Source of the DNA: Bimastos eiseni
Taxonomy: Eukaryota > Annelida > Clitellata > Crassiclitellata > Lumbricidae
NCBI GenBank assembly: GCA_959347315.1
Contig: OY365810.1
Location: 23,978,304 to 24,042,303, forward strand
Direction: 5' to 3'
DNA: 64,000 bases
A program made the position numbers and the translations under genes. The notes below the pieces were generated by a model. That model made no database searches, had not been told where the DNA came from, and saw only the letters and a list, made by a program, of their open reading frames with translations. Shown one piece after another: positions 49,365-61,200 of this stretch; the first letter of the stretch is position 1; every line of letters starts with the position of its first letter.

Positions 49365-49622
49365 AGATAGTAGATGATACACAGTAGATAGGAGACAGTA
49401 GACAGTAGAGACTACACAGTAGATAGGATACAGTAGATAGTAGATATCTACAGTAGATAGTAGATAGACTACAGTAGATAGTAGATAGTAGACAGTAGAG
49501 ACTACACAGTGGATAGTAGATAATACACAGTAGATAGGATACAGTAGATAGTAGATATCTACAGTAGATAGTAGATAGGATACAGTAGATAGTAGATATC
49601 TACAGTAGATAGTAGATAGGCG
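49365..49622. repeat. ACAGTAGATAG minisatellite
   Basis: ACAGTAGATAGTAGATA, GATATCTACAGTAGATAG and AGGATACAGTAG variants repeat in higher-order blocks of about 65-125 bp. The Leu/Ser/Tyr/Val-rich ORF on the other strand is an artefact. Confidence 0.95.
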
Positions 49623-49735
49623 TACACAACAGGCAGACACTACAGCAGGTCGACACCAGGTAGGCGTACCCCAGAACCGTTACACGCCTCCCGCAGCAAC
49701 ATCCCAAAAGTCTCATTTTGGGAACGCCTAATCAC

Positions 49736-49736
<1 letters not shown>

Positions 49737-49769
<33 letters not shown>

Positions 49770-49770
49770 A
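49737..49770. repeat. (TA)n microsatellite
   Basis: A TA run with one TG interruption, similar in form to 25333-25369. Confidence 0.9.
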
Positions 49771-50517
49771 TTATATGGCGGAAATTTTGCTTCAACACTA
49801 AAGGCGCTAAATGAAAACTTAGTGTCTGCTCAAATACACCAAAGGGATATGTACTCTCGCACGGGATTGGTTAACGCGAGATCTGTGGCTAGCTCCTTGT
49901 TAATATTGTCCACTTTAATGTTGTGTTCACCAGTGGCTTTGTTTAGATCCTTGGTTTAGCTTTTAATTGCTCCCTATTTCAATTACATTTCCATTTCAAC
50001 TGGTGCAGCACCGCAGATTTTAATATTGTCTGGTGATTGGAACTTTAGACATAGTTCGCCTGCCATCGTGAAAATGTTTTCACGGTTTCAACTGTAGTAG
50101 CTAATGATTAAATGACACCGTGTTGTATGAGCTTTAAAAAGAGGAATCCACTTCAATGTAAGCGACGTTTTCGGATTATTTTCTTAGCCTTTAAATGTGC
50201 AATAAGTGTAAAGTATTCTTTCGTTCTGTAGTACTCGTGGATAAATTTGTGTCTTACACATGCTGCCTTACATATTTAAATGTTGCAGCTGCGATGGCCT
50301 AGTTCGCGAGGGGTGCTAATGGAGCAGAATGCTTTCAGCCGTTGTGAGGTATTGAACCTCTGACGGCTGGGTGAAAAATTCTCATACACATGTCTGCCTC
50401 ACAATGCTAGATGAACTAACTGCTGTTTTTCTCTTATTCGAGCAGACTACCGTGTTTATGTATAGTGTATTATGTTTTAGACATGGAGCATAATTATGCA
50501 CGTAGGTCACTATCAGT
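49771..50517. other. Intergenic, nothing recognised
   Basis: AT-rich DNA with no ORF, repeat or RNA gene I can support. Confidence 0.5.
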
Positions 50518-51233
50518 TAGGGCATAACCGGAAGTCGCCACGGACATTCGTCTCGGCCGAATATTGATCTATCTGGAAGTATTCGCCTCGGCAAATATTA
50601 CACCGGCAAATAGCTAAAAATAACTTTTTTGATAAATAATTTTTTTGATAAAATAATTTTTTTTCATCAAATAAATTTAGGACTATCTCTTGGGCTTACT
50701 TGTAAGTCCACGGACTTACTTGTAAGTTATTGATTAATTAAACAAGAGCTTAACATTCCATTGAATTTTCTTTAGAATAATGATGTTAATTAATATATTT
50801 TAATTTCATTTGGTTGCATTCTCGAGGTGGCAACCAAATCAGTAATTTTCCCACTTGATTTGGCTCCATCCACTTTCCGGTAAACATTAGAGAGTAAAGA
50901 CGTCGTTGATAACTTCATATTTCAAATTTCCTAACAAGGTTTTACATTTTTTTCTCAAAAAAATTATTAAATAATAATTATATTGATATAACCTAGAGTG
51001 CGAGGATATGCTATATGAAGGAGATTGCTATAGACTCTGCATTGACTATAGATAGTTCTCCGTAGTTGTGCACGTGGCAGATTAACTACGCTTTGCCTAC
51101 GGATGGTACTCACTTCTCGAGTCGCTGGCCAGATTTGCCGCTACTATTCGGTTCATACCCGGATCCGGCAAATAGTGCATCCAAATACTCGGATTCGGTA
51201 CCCGGTGGAAATTGTCTACTCGGTTATGCCCTA
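50518..51233. mobile_element. hAT-like element with perfect 8-bp target duplication
   Basis: CTATCAGT is duplicated at 50510-50517 and 51234-51241. Both ends read TAGGGCATAACCG inward (13/13). The subterminal parts are rich in CGGCAAATA/TATTCGG. It is 716 bp without transposase. The TAGGGC start recalls the 16163-16567 element. Confidence 0.88.
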
Positions 51234-51241
51234 CTATCAGT

Positions 51242-52204
51242 CTGACAACTGCAAAGTCTATAACGAGACATGTCTCCTTGTAATCCCTGTTTCTAATTAT
51301 TGCATGTAGGCAAATGAGAATTGCTAGATTTAAAACTTGGAAGTATTAGAAATATGAGGTTGTAACCATTGGTGTTCAATAACCTAATAATGGTGGACAT
51401 GTCCTATTGCCCTCTGATCTGTCTCTGGTAGTAACAGTAGGTAAGTAAGGCAAGTGAAGAGAAATTCCTGGTCTTCTCTTGTTTTAGACTTGAGATAATT
51501 TTATGCTTTCTGTAGAATCCAGTGTCACTGTTGGCCTTTGCGTTATTTGTGCTCTTATTATCATGACTGAATTTCCAAGATGTTATAACATTGGAGAAAA
51601 ATAGCGCAGTGATTCATTCAGAGGGCTGTCAGAACTAACAGTGACAATGGGGCAAACAGTTGGTAGGAAAGCACTAATTCTTAAGTTTAATAATATCTTC
51701 GTTTTATTTCAAACTGACAAACTGCAGTGTGATTACAAGTACAGTATGAATGAATGATGAAAAAGATGAAAAGATGAATGATGAAAAAGTTATTGCAGAA
51801 GTCGAATTTAGCAGTTGGCAGCCATGCAAGGTGCCCATTACATTTTACATCTGTGCTTTCAAGGCCTAACACAATATGCGCTGATCGCTAGATTTTACTT
51901 GGGGTCAACAAAAACAAAACACCCAGATGGATCTTATGCCCAAGGCATGGGTCAAAGGAAAGTACTAGTCTTTCCCCATCAGCTGTGTTGCTATGGTCAT
52001 GTTACCACCTGGCCATACTATCCTTCAACGTTGAAAGCGTAGTTCTGATAAGTTTCTAAGTGGTAGGGAACAGTGTTCTAGGATTACCATTTAAACTAAT
52101 AGGTATTCATACAAAATGCATTTTTAAGAAATCTAATCTAAATCTAGATTCATGATAGTACACTGCTGGCTTTTAGATGTATTGAGCTGCTTATCTCTTT
52201 GTAG
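51242..52204 (+). other. Upstream region of KLHL12
   Basis: The intron before the first coding exon ends at the acceptor TTATCTCTTTGTAG (52191-52204). A noncoding first exon and promoter should therefore lie further upstream, but I could not place them. Confidence 0.5.
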
Positions 52205-52224
52205 CACTGCTTAAATTGACAAAG

Positions 52225-55200
52225 ATGTCATCAGACCGTCAGATTTTTACCGATAGCCATGCCAAATCGATCCTTACGACAATGAATAACCTTAGAAAGG
52301 CAAACATGCTCTGTGATGTCATGCTGAAGGTCGAGGGACAGGAGTTTCCTGTGCATCGAATTGTGCTTGCGGCTTGCAGTGACTACTTCTGTGCTATGTT
52401 CACTAATCAGGTCAGTGCTGTAAATTTCTATGTTTTATGTATTTATCTATTTTCATTTGCCAATAGCTGGTCGACTATTGTATTGGGGTCATGGTAGGAT
52501 GAGAAAAATGGTTTTAGTTGCAGTTCTGGAGCACAGAGTTAAGTAATATAAAAACCTAGTGATTTAAACGATAATTAGTGGTGATTGCTTGTAAATGAAA
52601 CTTGTGAACTGCTATGGTTATGCGATGTAGGTTGAAAGCTGCACCGTCACATGCTGTAGTATGCTTTTAAGTTATTAATTGCAAATTGTGCAATATTAAG
52701 TCTGCTTCAAGTTATTACGAGTGACCAAACAGACCTTCCACAAACCACGTGTTTTATGTGAACAAACTTTTTATGACTCCTATAGAAACTAAACTGCTTG
52801 AATGATATAAAGCCCTGTGACTGGTAAATCGTAGATTCTTCAAGGCTATTTGGTAACAGCATATAGCAGGTTCCTTGTAGTAGCACTGACTTTCCTCTAT
52901 GAAGAGGTCTTCATTGTATGGCTATCACATAACTGGTAGTGACAAATACTCCAGCTTATATAGTAAATCTGGTGGTGTAGGTTAATAGGATATGCCATCA
53001 ACCTACGCCGTGTCTTTAACCTATGCCATGGCGTCAACCTTTGCTGTACCATCAACCATGCCATTCCATCAACCTGTGCCATTTCATTTGTTTTTAATTT
53101 TTTGGAAAACATTAACCAAGAACTCTGAATTTGCCATATCCAATTTGTGGTCAAGACTTCAATTCATGGTCAAGACTTGATTATTTTGGTACTACATGTA
53201 TATGAGAGAGTGGAGGACTTTTCTTGCTTATCAGGTTTTGTGCATCTGTTGATGAACATTTTATTTGTATAGAACAAGAACATCAGTTGTAGTAACTTAT
53301 CATACTCTGTGCCGGTGCTTCTCTGACTTTGTGAGGCTGTGGAATGGTGATTGTTTCATGGAGCTATGATGGCTTTTCAACATCAGCTCACATACTTGAC
53401 ATGTCATATTAAAATTTAGATTTCATACTATTGTCAGTGATTATTATTACTAAGCCAATATTTTTTACTGGTTCATGTTTGAAACTGTTAAAGTGTTCAT
53501 TGTCATTTTTACATTTTGCACAGTGTACAATTTTAGTATTTTATTTTAGTAGAATCAAAATGGGGCTTCTGGTAAGCATTCTGCCACTGGGTTACCAGTC
53601 ACTTGTGGACTGCAGTTTGAGTAGGACTGCTTTGAACTACATGGTCGGCACAGATGCTTAAAAGGTTGTAAATGCTGTAAAAAAATAAATTAACTGAAGA
53701 CACGTCTGTTTTGACAGAACCCCAACATTTTAAATTTTAGATGTCTGAAGCTGATAAATCTTTGGTTGAGCTGCATGACGTACCGGCCAATGTCGTTGAA
53801 GTACTTCTTGACTTTGTCTACACAGAAACTGTTGATGTGAGTGTGGAAAATGTACAAGAGCTTCTGCCAGCCGCTTGTTTACTTCAACTAAATGGTATGA
53901 AAATTGTACTTTCGCCTTTTGGAATTTCTTCTCATGCATATGTTATATTCTGTCTGGCTTCTTAGAAAACATTTTCCCCAACCTTCTTACTTGTAACTAC
54001 TCTGCTAATAAGAGGACTTCTAAGGGTTTGATTATCTACTAGTTATCTAGCACTGATTAACTTAGCTGCATTGTCAAAGTTTGGGATATAGGAACAACCA
54101 GGCAACCTTGTGTTGCAAAGTGAAGAGATCTGTGGCAAGGTTTGGGTCAAACATAGATGCAAGATTCCTATGACAAGATGGAGGTTGACCGGTCAGGCTT
54201 TGTGCACGTGCAATGTGCATGCTAATTTTGAACTCTGCCTTTTTTTATCCATGAATACAAACCACAGCTCTTGTGAGTGAAATTCTGAATATTACAAAAC
54301 CTTAGAAGTCCTCTAATTTGCAAAGCAGTTACTAGATAGAAACGAATTACATTTGGCAAAGGTGAGAATAAATGAGGCGAACAGGGTGTGTAGAATCGTG
54401 GTGTGAGGATTACCGAGTTCAATTAGAGTGAACTCTTTATTTGCCTGATTTTGAATGTATGCTTTTGAGGCATTTCAAGACATGCTATCTGTATTTATAT
54501 GTCCAGTTGTTCAGTAAAGTCTTTAATGTTCCACTTGCAAGCACACATTTGGATGGATATACAGCATGAAGCAATTTTTATAATGTATAGAATTGTTTAT
54601 TAATAGGTTTAATAAAAATATAAATGAAAGAGTTAAAGATTAAGATGAATGCAGTTATTGTGTTAGTCATCATGTGTGGCACTGTGGCCAATTGGTTATA
54701 GCGGTCGGCCCGTAACGCTCAGTGTGTGCTGAGTGAGCGGGTTCGACCCTCGTCCGAGGCGTCAGTCACTGTGTAGGGACCTTGAGCAAGTCCTTTGCAC
54801 ACAATTGCTCTGCATTACAACTGCTTTTGCACAGTCGAGGCGTGTGTGCACTTCTGAACTAAACTGTAAGAAGGGCGATATCAAATAACTATTGTATTGT
54901 ATTATTGTATCTATACGGTATCCTGCTTATAAGGGAATATCCAGCTATCCGTTCAAGTAAATCATGCAGGACATCAATTATCAATCAATAGAAAATACTT
55001 TATATAGCGCCACTTCAAGATATCTACTAAGGGGCACTCAGGACATGCTCAGGCTTGATGTGGATGGCGGAGAATAGGGTTTCATCTTATGTGACAACTA
55101 TAGTCAACCTTAGTAGCTCAACTTGGCTTCAACAGCTTCTGCTATTCAACCTAGCTTGACATTTGACATGGTATCTTAAACACTACTTCCAGGTGTGAAG

Positions 55201-58200
55201 CAAGCATGTTCTGAGTTTCTGGAGAAGCAGCTTGACCCCTCCAACTGCCTGGGCATATGTTCATTTGCTGAAAACCACAGCTGTGAGGTCCTACGTCAGG
55301 CAGCCGAACTCTACACATGCAAGTACTTTGACGATGTTATACGACATGAAGAATTCCAATCACTCAGCCTAAAGGACATCGAAAATTTAGTAAAGAGTGA
55401 TGAAATTCAGGTATTATTATTTTAGACTGATTTTATGAATTCGATGATCTTTGAAAATGCTTGTTATTATTGGGTTTCATGCAGTACTGCCAAATCTTTG
55501 CAAGCATCGATCCAAATAATATTCTTCTATATTGGAAGGGAATTATTGCTCTACTAGCAAATATTAATCTTTCAGCATCATCTATTTTATATACTAATGT
55601 GTATTTATAATATATCATGTAGTTAACTTATTATGGCCCTAACTGGCGGGGCTATACAGTCCCTTTTTGGGTCTCCCTGATGATCGGCAAAAGTGCTGTC
55701 TATGATTACTTGAAACATTTGTATCATAATCTATGCTGTATTACTGAATAAAACAGATTGATTCATTCATTCATTGACATGTTTGGAATAATCTAATTGA
55801 CTTTTTAACTTGTTTTAATTTGAAGCACTAGTCATATTTTACTAATCAGAATTTTATCTACCCATTTTACCTGTTTAATTTTATACAGTATTTGAATAGT
55901 GTTTGCGTTTTACTGTTTTAATTTTGTTATGTCAAAATTGGATGAAGTCAAGACCATAAAGTCAATTCTGTGCTGATGTTTTGTAGACCCAATCAATCAA
56001 TTAATATATCCCATGAGATCGGCATAATATATTGAGATCATCTGCACTGGGTTACAGATCTACCTACATGTGTTTTATTTATTTATTCTGAAATTTTATA
56101 TTGCCTTTCTTCCAAAATTTTTTGCCCAGAAGTGCACACACACGTTTGCAGTTGTGTTGCTGAGCAATTATGTGCAAAAGACTTGATCAAGGTCCCTACA
56201 CCGTGACGAGGGTCAAACCCGCTCACACTGAGTGTAATGGGCCGACCGCTCTAACCAATCAGCCACCGTCGTGCCACGCATATTATTAATTCTGGAGGAA
56301 GAGTTATCTGGTAAACATTAGCAGTGTATCTATGGATTAAGTCTCATTATAGAGTATGGCATGTATATCTTCCTTTAATGGACAGGCTGGCAGATGGCAG
56401 CAGGAAACACATGAGGGCACGGTGTCTTTTAAGTGGTTCTCGATGCAGCAGAGACAATGTGTCATGGCCGATGCATCATACAGAAGAAATTTTGCCTAAT
56501 CATCTGGGACTTTCATCATATGGCTTTTCTCTGATTTTGATCTGACACAGATAATGACCCAACAACTTTGCAAGGTCTTTCATTGTTCTTAGTTGTTCTT
56601 GAGCTATTTGAATGTTTGATTACACATATTGTTTTACTTTAATGGTTGTGATTGATTGGTTTATTAACATGGTAGGTCAACTCTGAGGAATCGGTTTTTG
56701 AGGCAATCATTCTGTGGGTTAGACACCGTCATGAAAGTCGTTCAGAATATCTGCCTCAACTCTTGAGCTTCATTCGTCTTCCGCTTCTCTCTGCTCGATA
56801 CATCACTGATGTCATTGACGAAGAGGTGAGACATCTGAGAATCATTCTTCATGTACGGATGTTGATCTAATTTAATTCATCAGGATTGATGGGAAATGTT
56901 TGTTATTGTACTCAATTTATATGCAAGTTTGATAGATCTGGGTATGTGCTCTTTGTAAAATTCCTCTGCAAGGGCAAAAAATGTCAGGTGCATAATGATA
57001 GCTTTCTGTTAATCATTTCATTGTTAGAGCATAATATAATAAAAAGCCTACATATGTATAATCAGTTTATATGCACCAGAGTCTGTGTTTTTTGGACCCA
57101 TATCATGAACTCATTTTGTAAACGCAAATTCACATAATGACCTTACATCACTAGCACAAATTCACAAATTGCCTTATATTTTAAGCACGGATTCACAAAA
57201 TGACCTGACATCTTAAACACAATGGCACAAAATGAGCTTGCATCATAAATTGAAATTCACAATATAATCTAATGTCATAAACAATAAGGTACATAATGAC
57301 GTCATTGTAACTCGTAATTACGAGACAATTTTCTATTTATCATGTTGAGAATTCATGTGGTAATGCTGCTTATTCTGATGTGTCTTTTGGTAGAAATATG
57401 CCTTAAATTGTATATGTCACATTGATGGTACAGTGTTACAGCTAATTGATGGCTGAGCACATCAATGTTACAGTAGCCATTTGCTTTAACGCTGAATTTC
57501 ACTTCAGCCTCTGATTCGTCAGAGCTTGGCATGTCGTGACTTGGTCGATGTTGCGAAGAAGTTCCATCTGCGCCCAGATCTAAGACCAATCATGCAAAGC
57601 CACAACACAAGACCAAGAACAGGTCAGAGATGGAACCGTTCCTTACTTTGTTAAAGGCATCATATCTATAGGAAAACAATGAGCTGTGTTTTGTTCTTCA
57701 GCATATCCAGTGCAGCCCTGTTTACTTAGAGCCTATTTGTGCACAAATCTGCTGAATGAGGGTTGCACCATGTATATCTATGCTAAATATTTAACACACA
57801 GTATGTGACACTCACTTTTTTGTCACTATTTTAAACACAGCTGCTTTGAATATGGGACAACAATTACTGGCTGCCACTGGTTTTTTTGCTTCGTAAAGTG
57901 TAGGTAGCACAGCTCAATAGAAGGTGAACTAAATGTCGCTGCACATGTTGCCTCTCCCCACACTAGTATCTGAGATCAACTGTGGTACCTGTGTCCTTGC
58001 TTGTTACAACCAGCCAACACCAGCAGGAGCTTAGCTGCTGTCTCAACCAAGTTGACAACAGGAGTTTACCCTTGGCGACTCAATGCAGGGATTTCATGCT
58101 GAAAAATAACAATCAGAAACATAAACTGTCTGGTTTTAAATTATAGTCACTGCGCATAGACAGACTGCAATGTGGACTTTCGGGTTAATTGATACTTTGA

Positions 58201-61200
58201 ACAAATTATTGTCTTCTAGCAGGCTGCGGTTATTGCAAGTGCCTTTGCATCAGACAGCCCATGTTTTTGAGCTTTGTAGTCATACTAAGATTTGCATGAA
58301 TTATGCATTAAGTTACTGTCTTTCTGTATTGCTTTCTTGCAGTAATCCACATAATTTTAACATGTGGTTATCGTGACTTGTCTGAAATTGACTGCTTGCA
58401 AATGGCTGACCTGTAGTTTTATTATTATTATTATACATGTCAAGTGTTAATCTTAAAATTTTGATCTCTGGTAGAGAGTATCAAAAGCAGTGGGAACTTC
58501 AGATAATGAGAATGGTTATTGTGCTCCTTCCTACAGTCGTGTCCCAAGATGATTGTGCTAAAACTAATAAATCTGTCATTTGTTAAATAACAATATTTGT
58601 GTAATATTATTTAGTGATATTACACAATTATGTATTAATGTAAATCTACATAAAAATGTAAGTACATAATTGTAAATACTTCATTTTGTGATACAAGACA
58701 CAGATTTTGGAATATTCTGTTAAGGTGAGTGCAATGTTAATCTGAAAATCTTAATTAATAAAGTTAATTTCGATTGTTTCTTCAGGATGCAATGATATGT
58801 TGGTTGTTCTGGGTGGGTTTGGAAGTCAACAGATGCCAATAGATACTGTTGAGAAATTTGATCCTAAGACTTCAGAATGGATATCTTTACCAGTATGTCA
58901 CAGGATATCAATCGTAATCTCAAAAAATTGTAATCTCAGAATTTCTACAGCGCCCGCAAGAGCGAAGTCGTGGGAACCAGCTTATTCACAATCAAGTTTC
59001 CTATATTTCTATTTCTTCCTATTTATTGAGCTGTTTATGAAATTGGTGTATTTCTAATGTATCTACATTTACATCCATTGTTCCATACATTCATTGTGCA
59101 GCAACCTGTGTATACACAACAAATTGCTGTTATTGTTTAATATCAGGCTTGATTTTGACTACTTTCTGTATTCAATATGTGTTTAATGTTCGTATGTTTA
59201 TTGGGTAGCCGGACATTACCCCCCCGGATATTACTCCCCTGCCATTACCCCCATAGGATATTACCCCCCTGCCATTACCCCCTGCCATTACTCCTCTGCC
59301 TCTTTTCCACAATTAAACTATGAACACGAATTTTATTAAATGCGTTCTTTTAAATAAGTAACATTTTATAAGAGCAATGTCAACAATTAAACTATGAACA
59401 CAATTTTATTAGATCATTATTAAGCATCATGTCATAAAACGAAATCAGTAACTTGAACAACACAAACTGGTCAAACAAGTTTCTTTTGTTGACTTGTTGT
59501 ATGCAGCATTACAGGCTATATAGGCACACAAGAAACAGCAAACAAATCGATAACGCATACTTTTCAGAGGTGAATGGAAGAGGTTAAATACAGGGGAATA
59601 ATTCCTATGGTTAATGGCAGGGGGTAATATCCTACGAGGCGTAAAGGCAGGGGTAATGTCCTAAACCCGTTTATTGATGCATCTTTTTTATTTATGGGCT
59701 GGTAGCAAATATCTAAATAATGTTTTCTCAGTCAATTATTGCGATTTATGACCACTAAGCTATTTCCTGACAAGCATAAGGCTTGGGCTAAGTTATGCAA
59801 ACTGTTATCCCGTATGTAAGCAAGTTATACAATGTAATCCCGATTTTTAAGCTAGGTTTACTTGTGATAGCTTATAATCTCAAAATTGCAGAGTCTTCAT
59901 TGATTGAATGAATTTCAAGTGATGAAACAGTAAATACACCAATGCAGTTATTTGTCAATCAAATTGCACATGTTTTGAGGAGGGGACCTGGTGTATTTTA
60001 TCAGAGTAATTGGTATGCTGATTTATGATTGCTTACTATCAGAGAATCGTGCGCAAGAGACGTTACGTTGCTGCTTCGTCCATCAAAAACAAAATCTATG
60101 TGATTGGTGGCTACGATGGAACAACGCGACTCAACTCTGTTGACTGTTTGGATCTCTCAGAAAATGATCCACTCTGGGTTACTGTTGCTCCAATGCGCCA
60201 TCGTCGGGGACTGGCTGGCGCTTGCACCTACCAAGGTTAGAGTGTTGAGTCGAGGTCGATGACTATTGCAGTATTATTTATTGGCACTGATATAATTTCT
60301 TTTGGTTCTTTCCCTCCCAGGCAGGTTCAGGTGTCCGAATGCACCATTCCTCGCGGTATTGATCCATTACTTTGAGCTATTTATAATCCATCTGTCATCA
60401 TCCAATCCAACATCATCGGTGTTGGCCTACCTTTTGTTCGATTCCCCTAATTTTTTCTTCCATAGCCAATGTGACCGACATTAGCAATGTGTGTCTGTCT
60501 CTTAATATGTGTATCAGGGTTCTTTCTTCTTCAATCACTTCTTCATTTATTTTATATTCTGTCTAACTGATTTTTTTCCATTCTTCTTGTCCACAATTTC
60601 AAAAATCACAAATTATTTTAGATCCTCTTTTCTTTGCCGATCGGTTAGAGTGGTCAGCCCATAACGTTCAGTGTGCGCTGAGCGAGCGTGTTCGACCCTC
60701 GTCCGGGCAGTCACTGTGTAGGGACCTTGAGCATGTCCCTCGCACACAATTGCTCGGCAGTGCAACTGCAATTGCACCGTCGAGGCGTGTGTGTGCACTT
60801 CTGAGCAAAAAATGTTGGAAGAAGGGTGGTATCAAGTTTTGGTAATAAAATGTATGTTATACATAGTGCCATGCTGTATTGCATTATAGTAACAGGTTAA
60901 CCCATTTGTGTTGGGATATTGTCCATTTGGGTGACCCTTGGAAGATCAGCATGGTAGTTCTATTGTTATCAACAATTCAGTCAATTTGGCTTTGAATAAA
61001 TGGTTTGCCATAATGCAGTGTTGTATGCAAGACTTGAAACTTCAAGACCAAGATGAGACCGAGACAGTGAGATGTCGAGACCAAGACACTAGGTTGAAGA
61101 CACTACGAGACAGTATGAGACAGTAAAAGATAAAAATATAAAAGGCTGTAAAATACTAATGTATCAGTTTTCTGGAATAATGTTCATTTGTAATTTCAAT

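Larger units (their letters stand above)
48811..49684 (-). mobile_element. Candidate LTR (Gypsy-like), minus strand
   Basis: It starts TGTAACGG and ends CCGTTACA, the TG...CA inverted termini of an LTR. On the minus strand a purine-rich GCGGGAGGCG directly precedes it, as a polypurine tract would. TATAAAAGG lies inside at about 49336, and ATTAAA near 49000. The 49380-49620 part is expanded by a minisatellite. No target duplication or coding region is attached. Confidence 0.45.

Noticed and set aside
49353..49640. 95-aa Tyr/Leu/Ser repeat protein
   Set aside because: It is a translation of the GATAGTAGATA minisatellite.
54690..54765. Possible tRNA gene with A- and B-box-like motifs
   Set aside because: It does not close into a cloverleaf, and the same sequence occurs in four more SINE copies.
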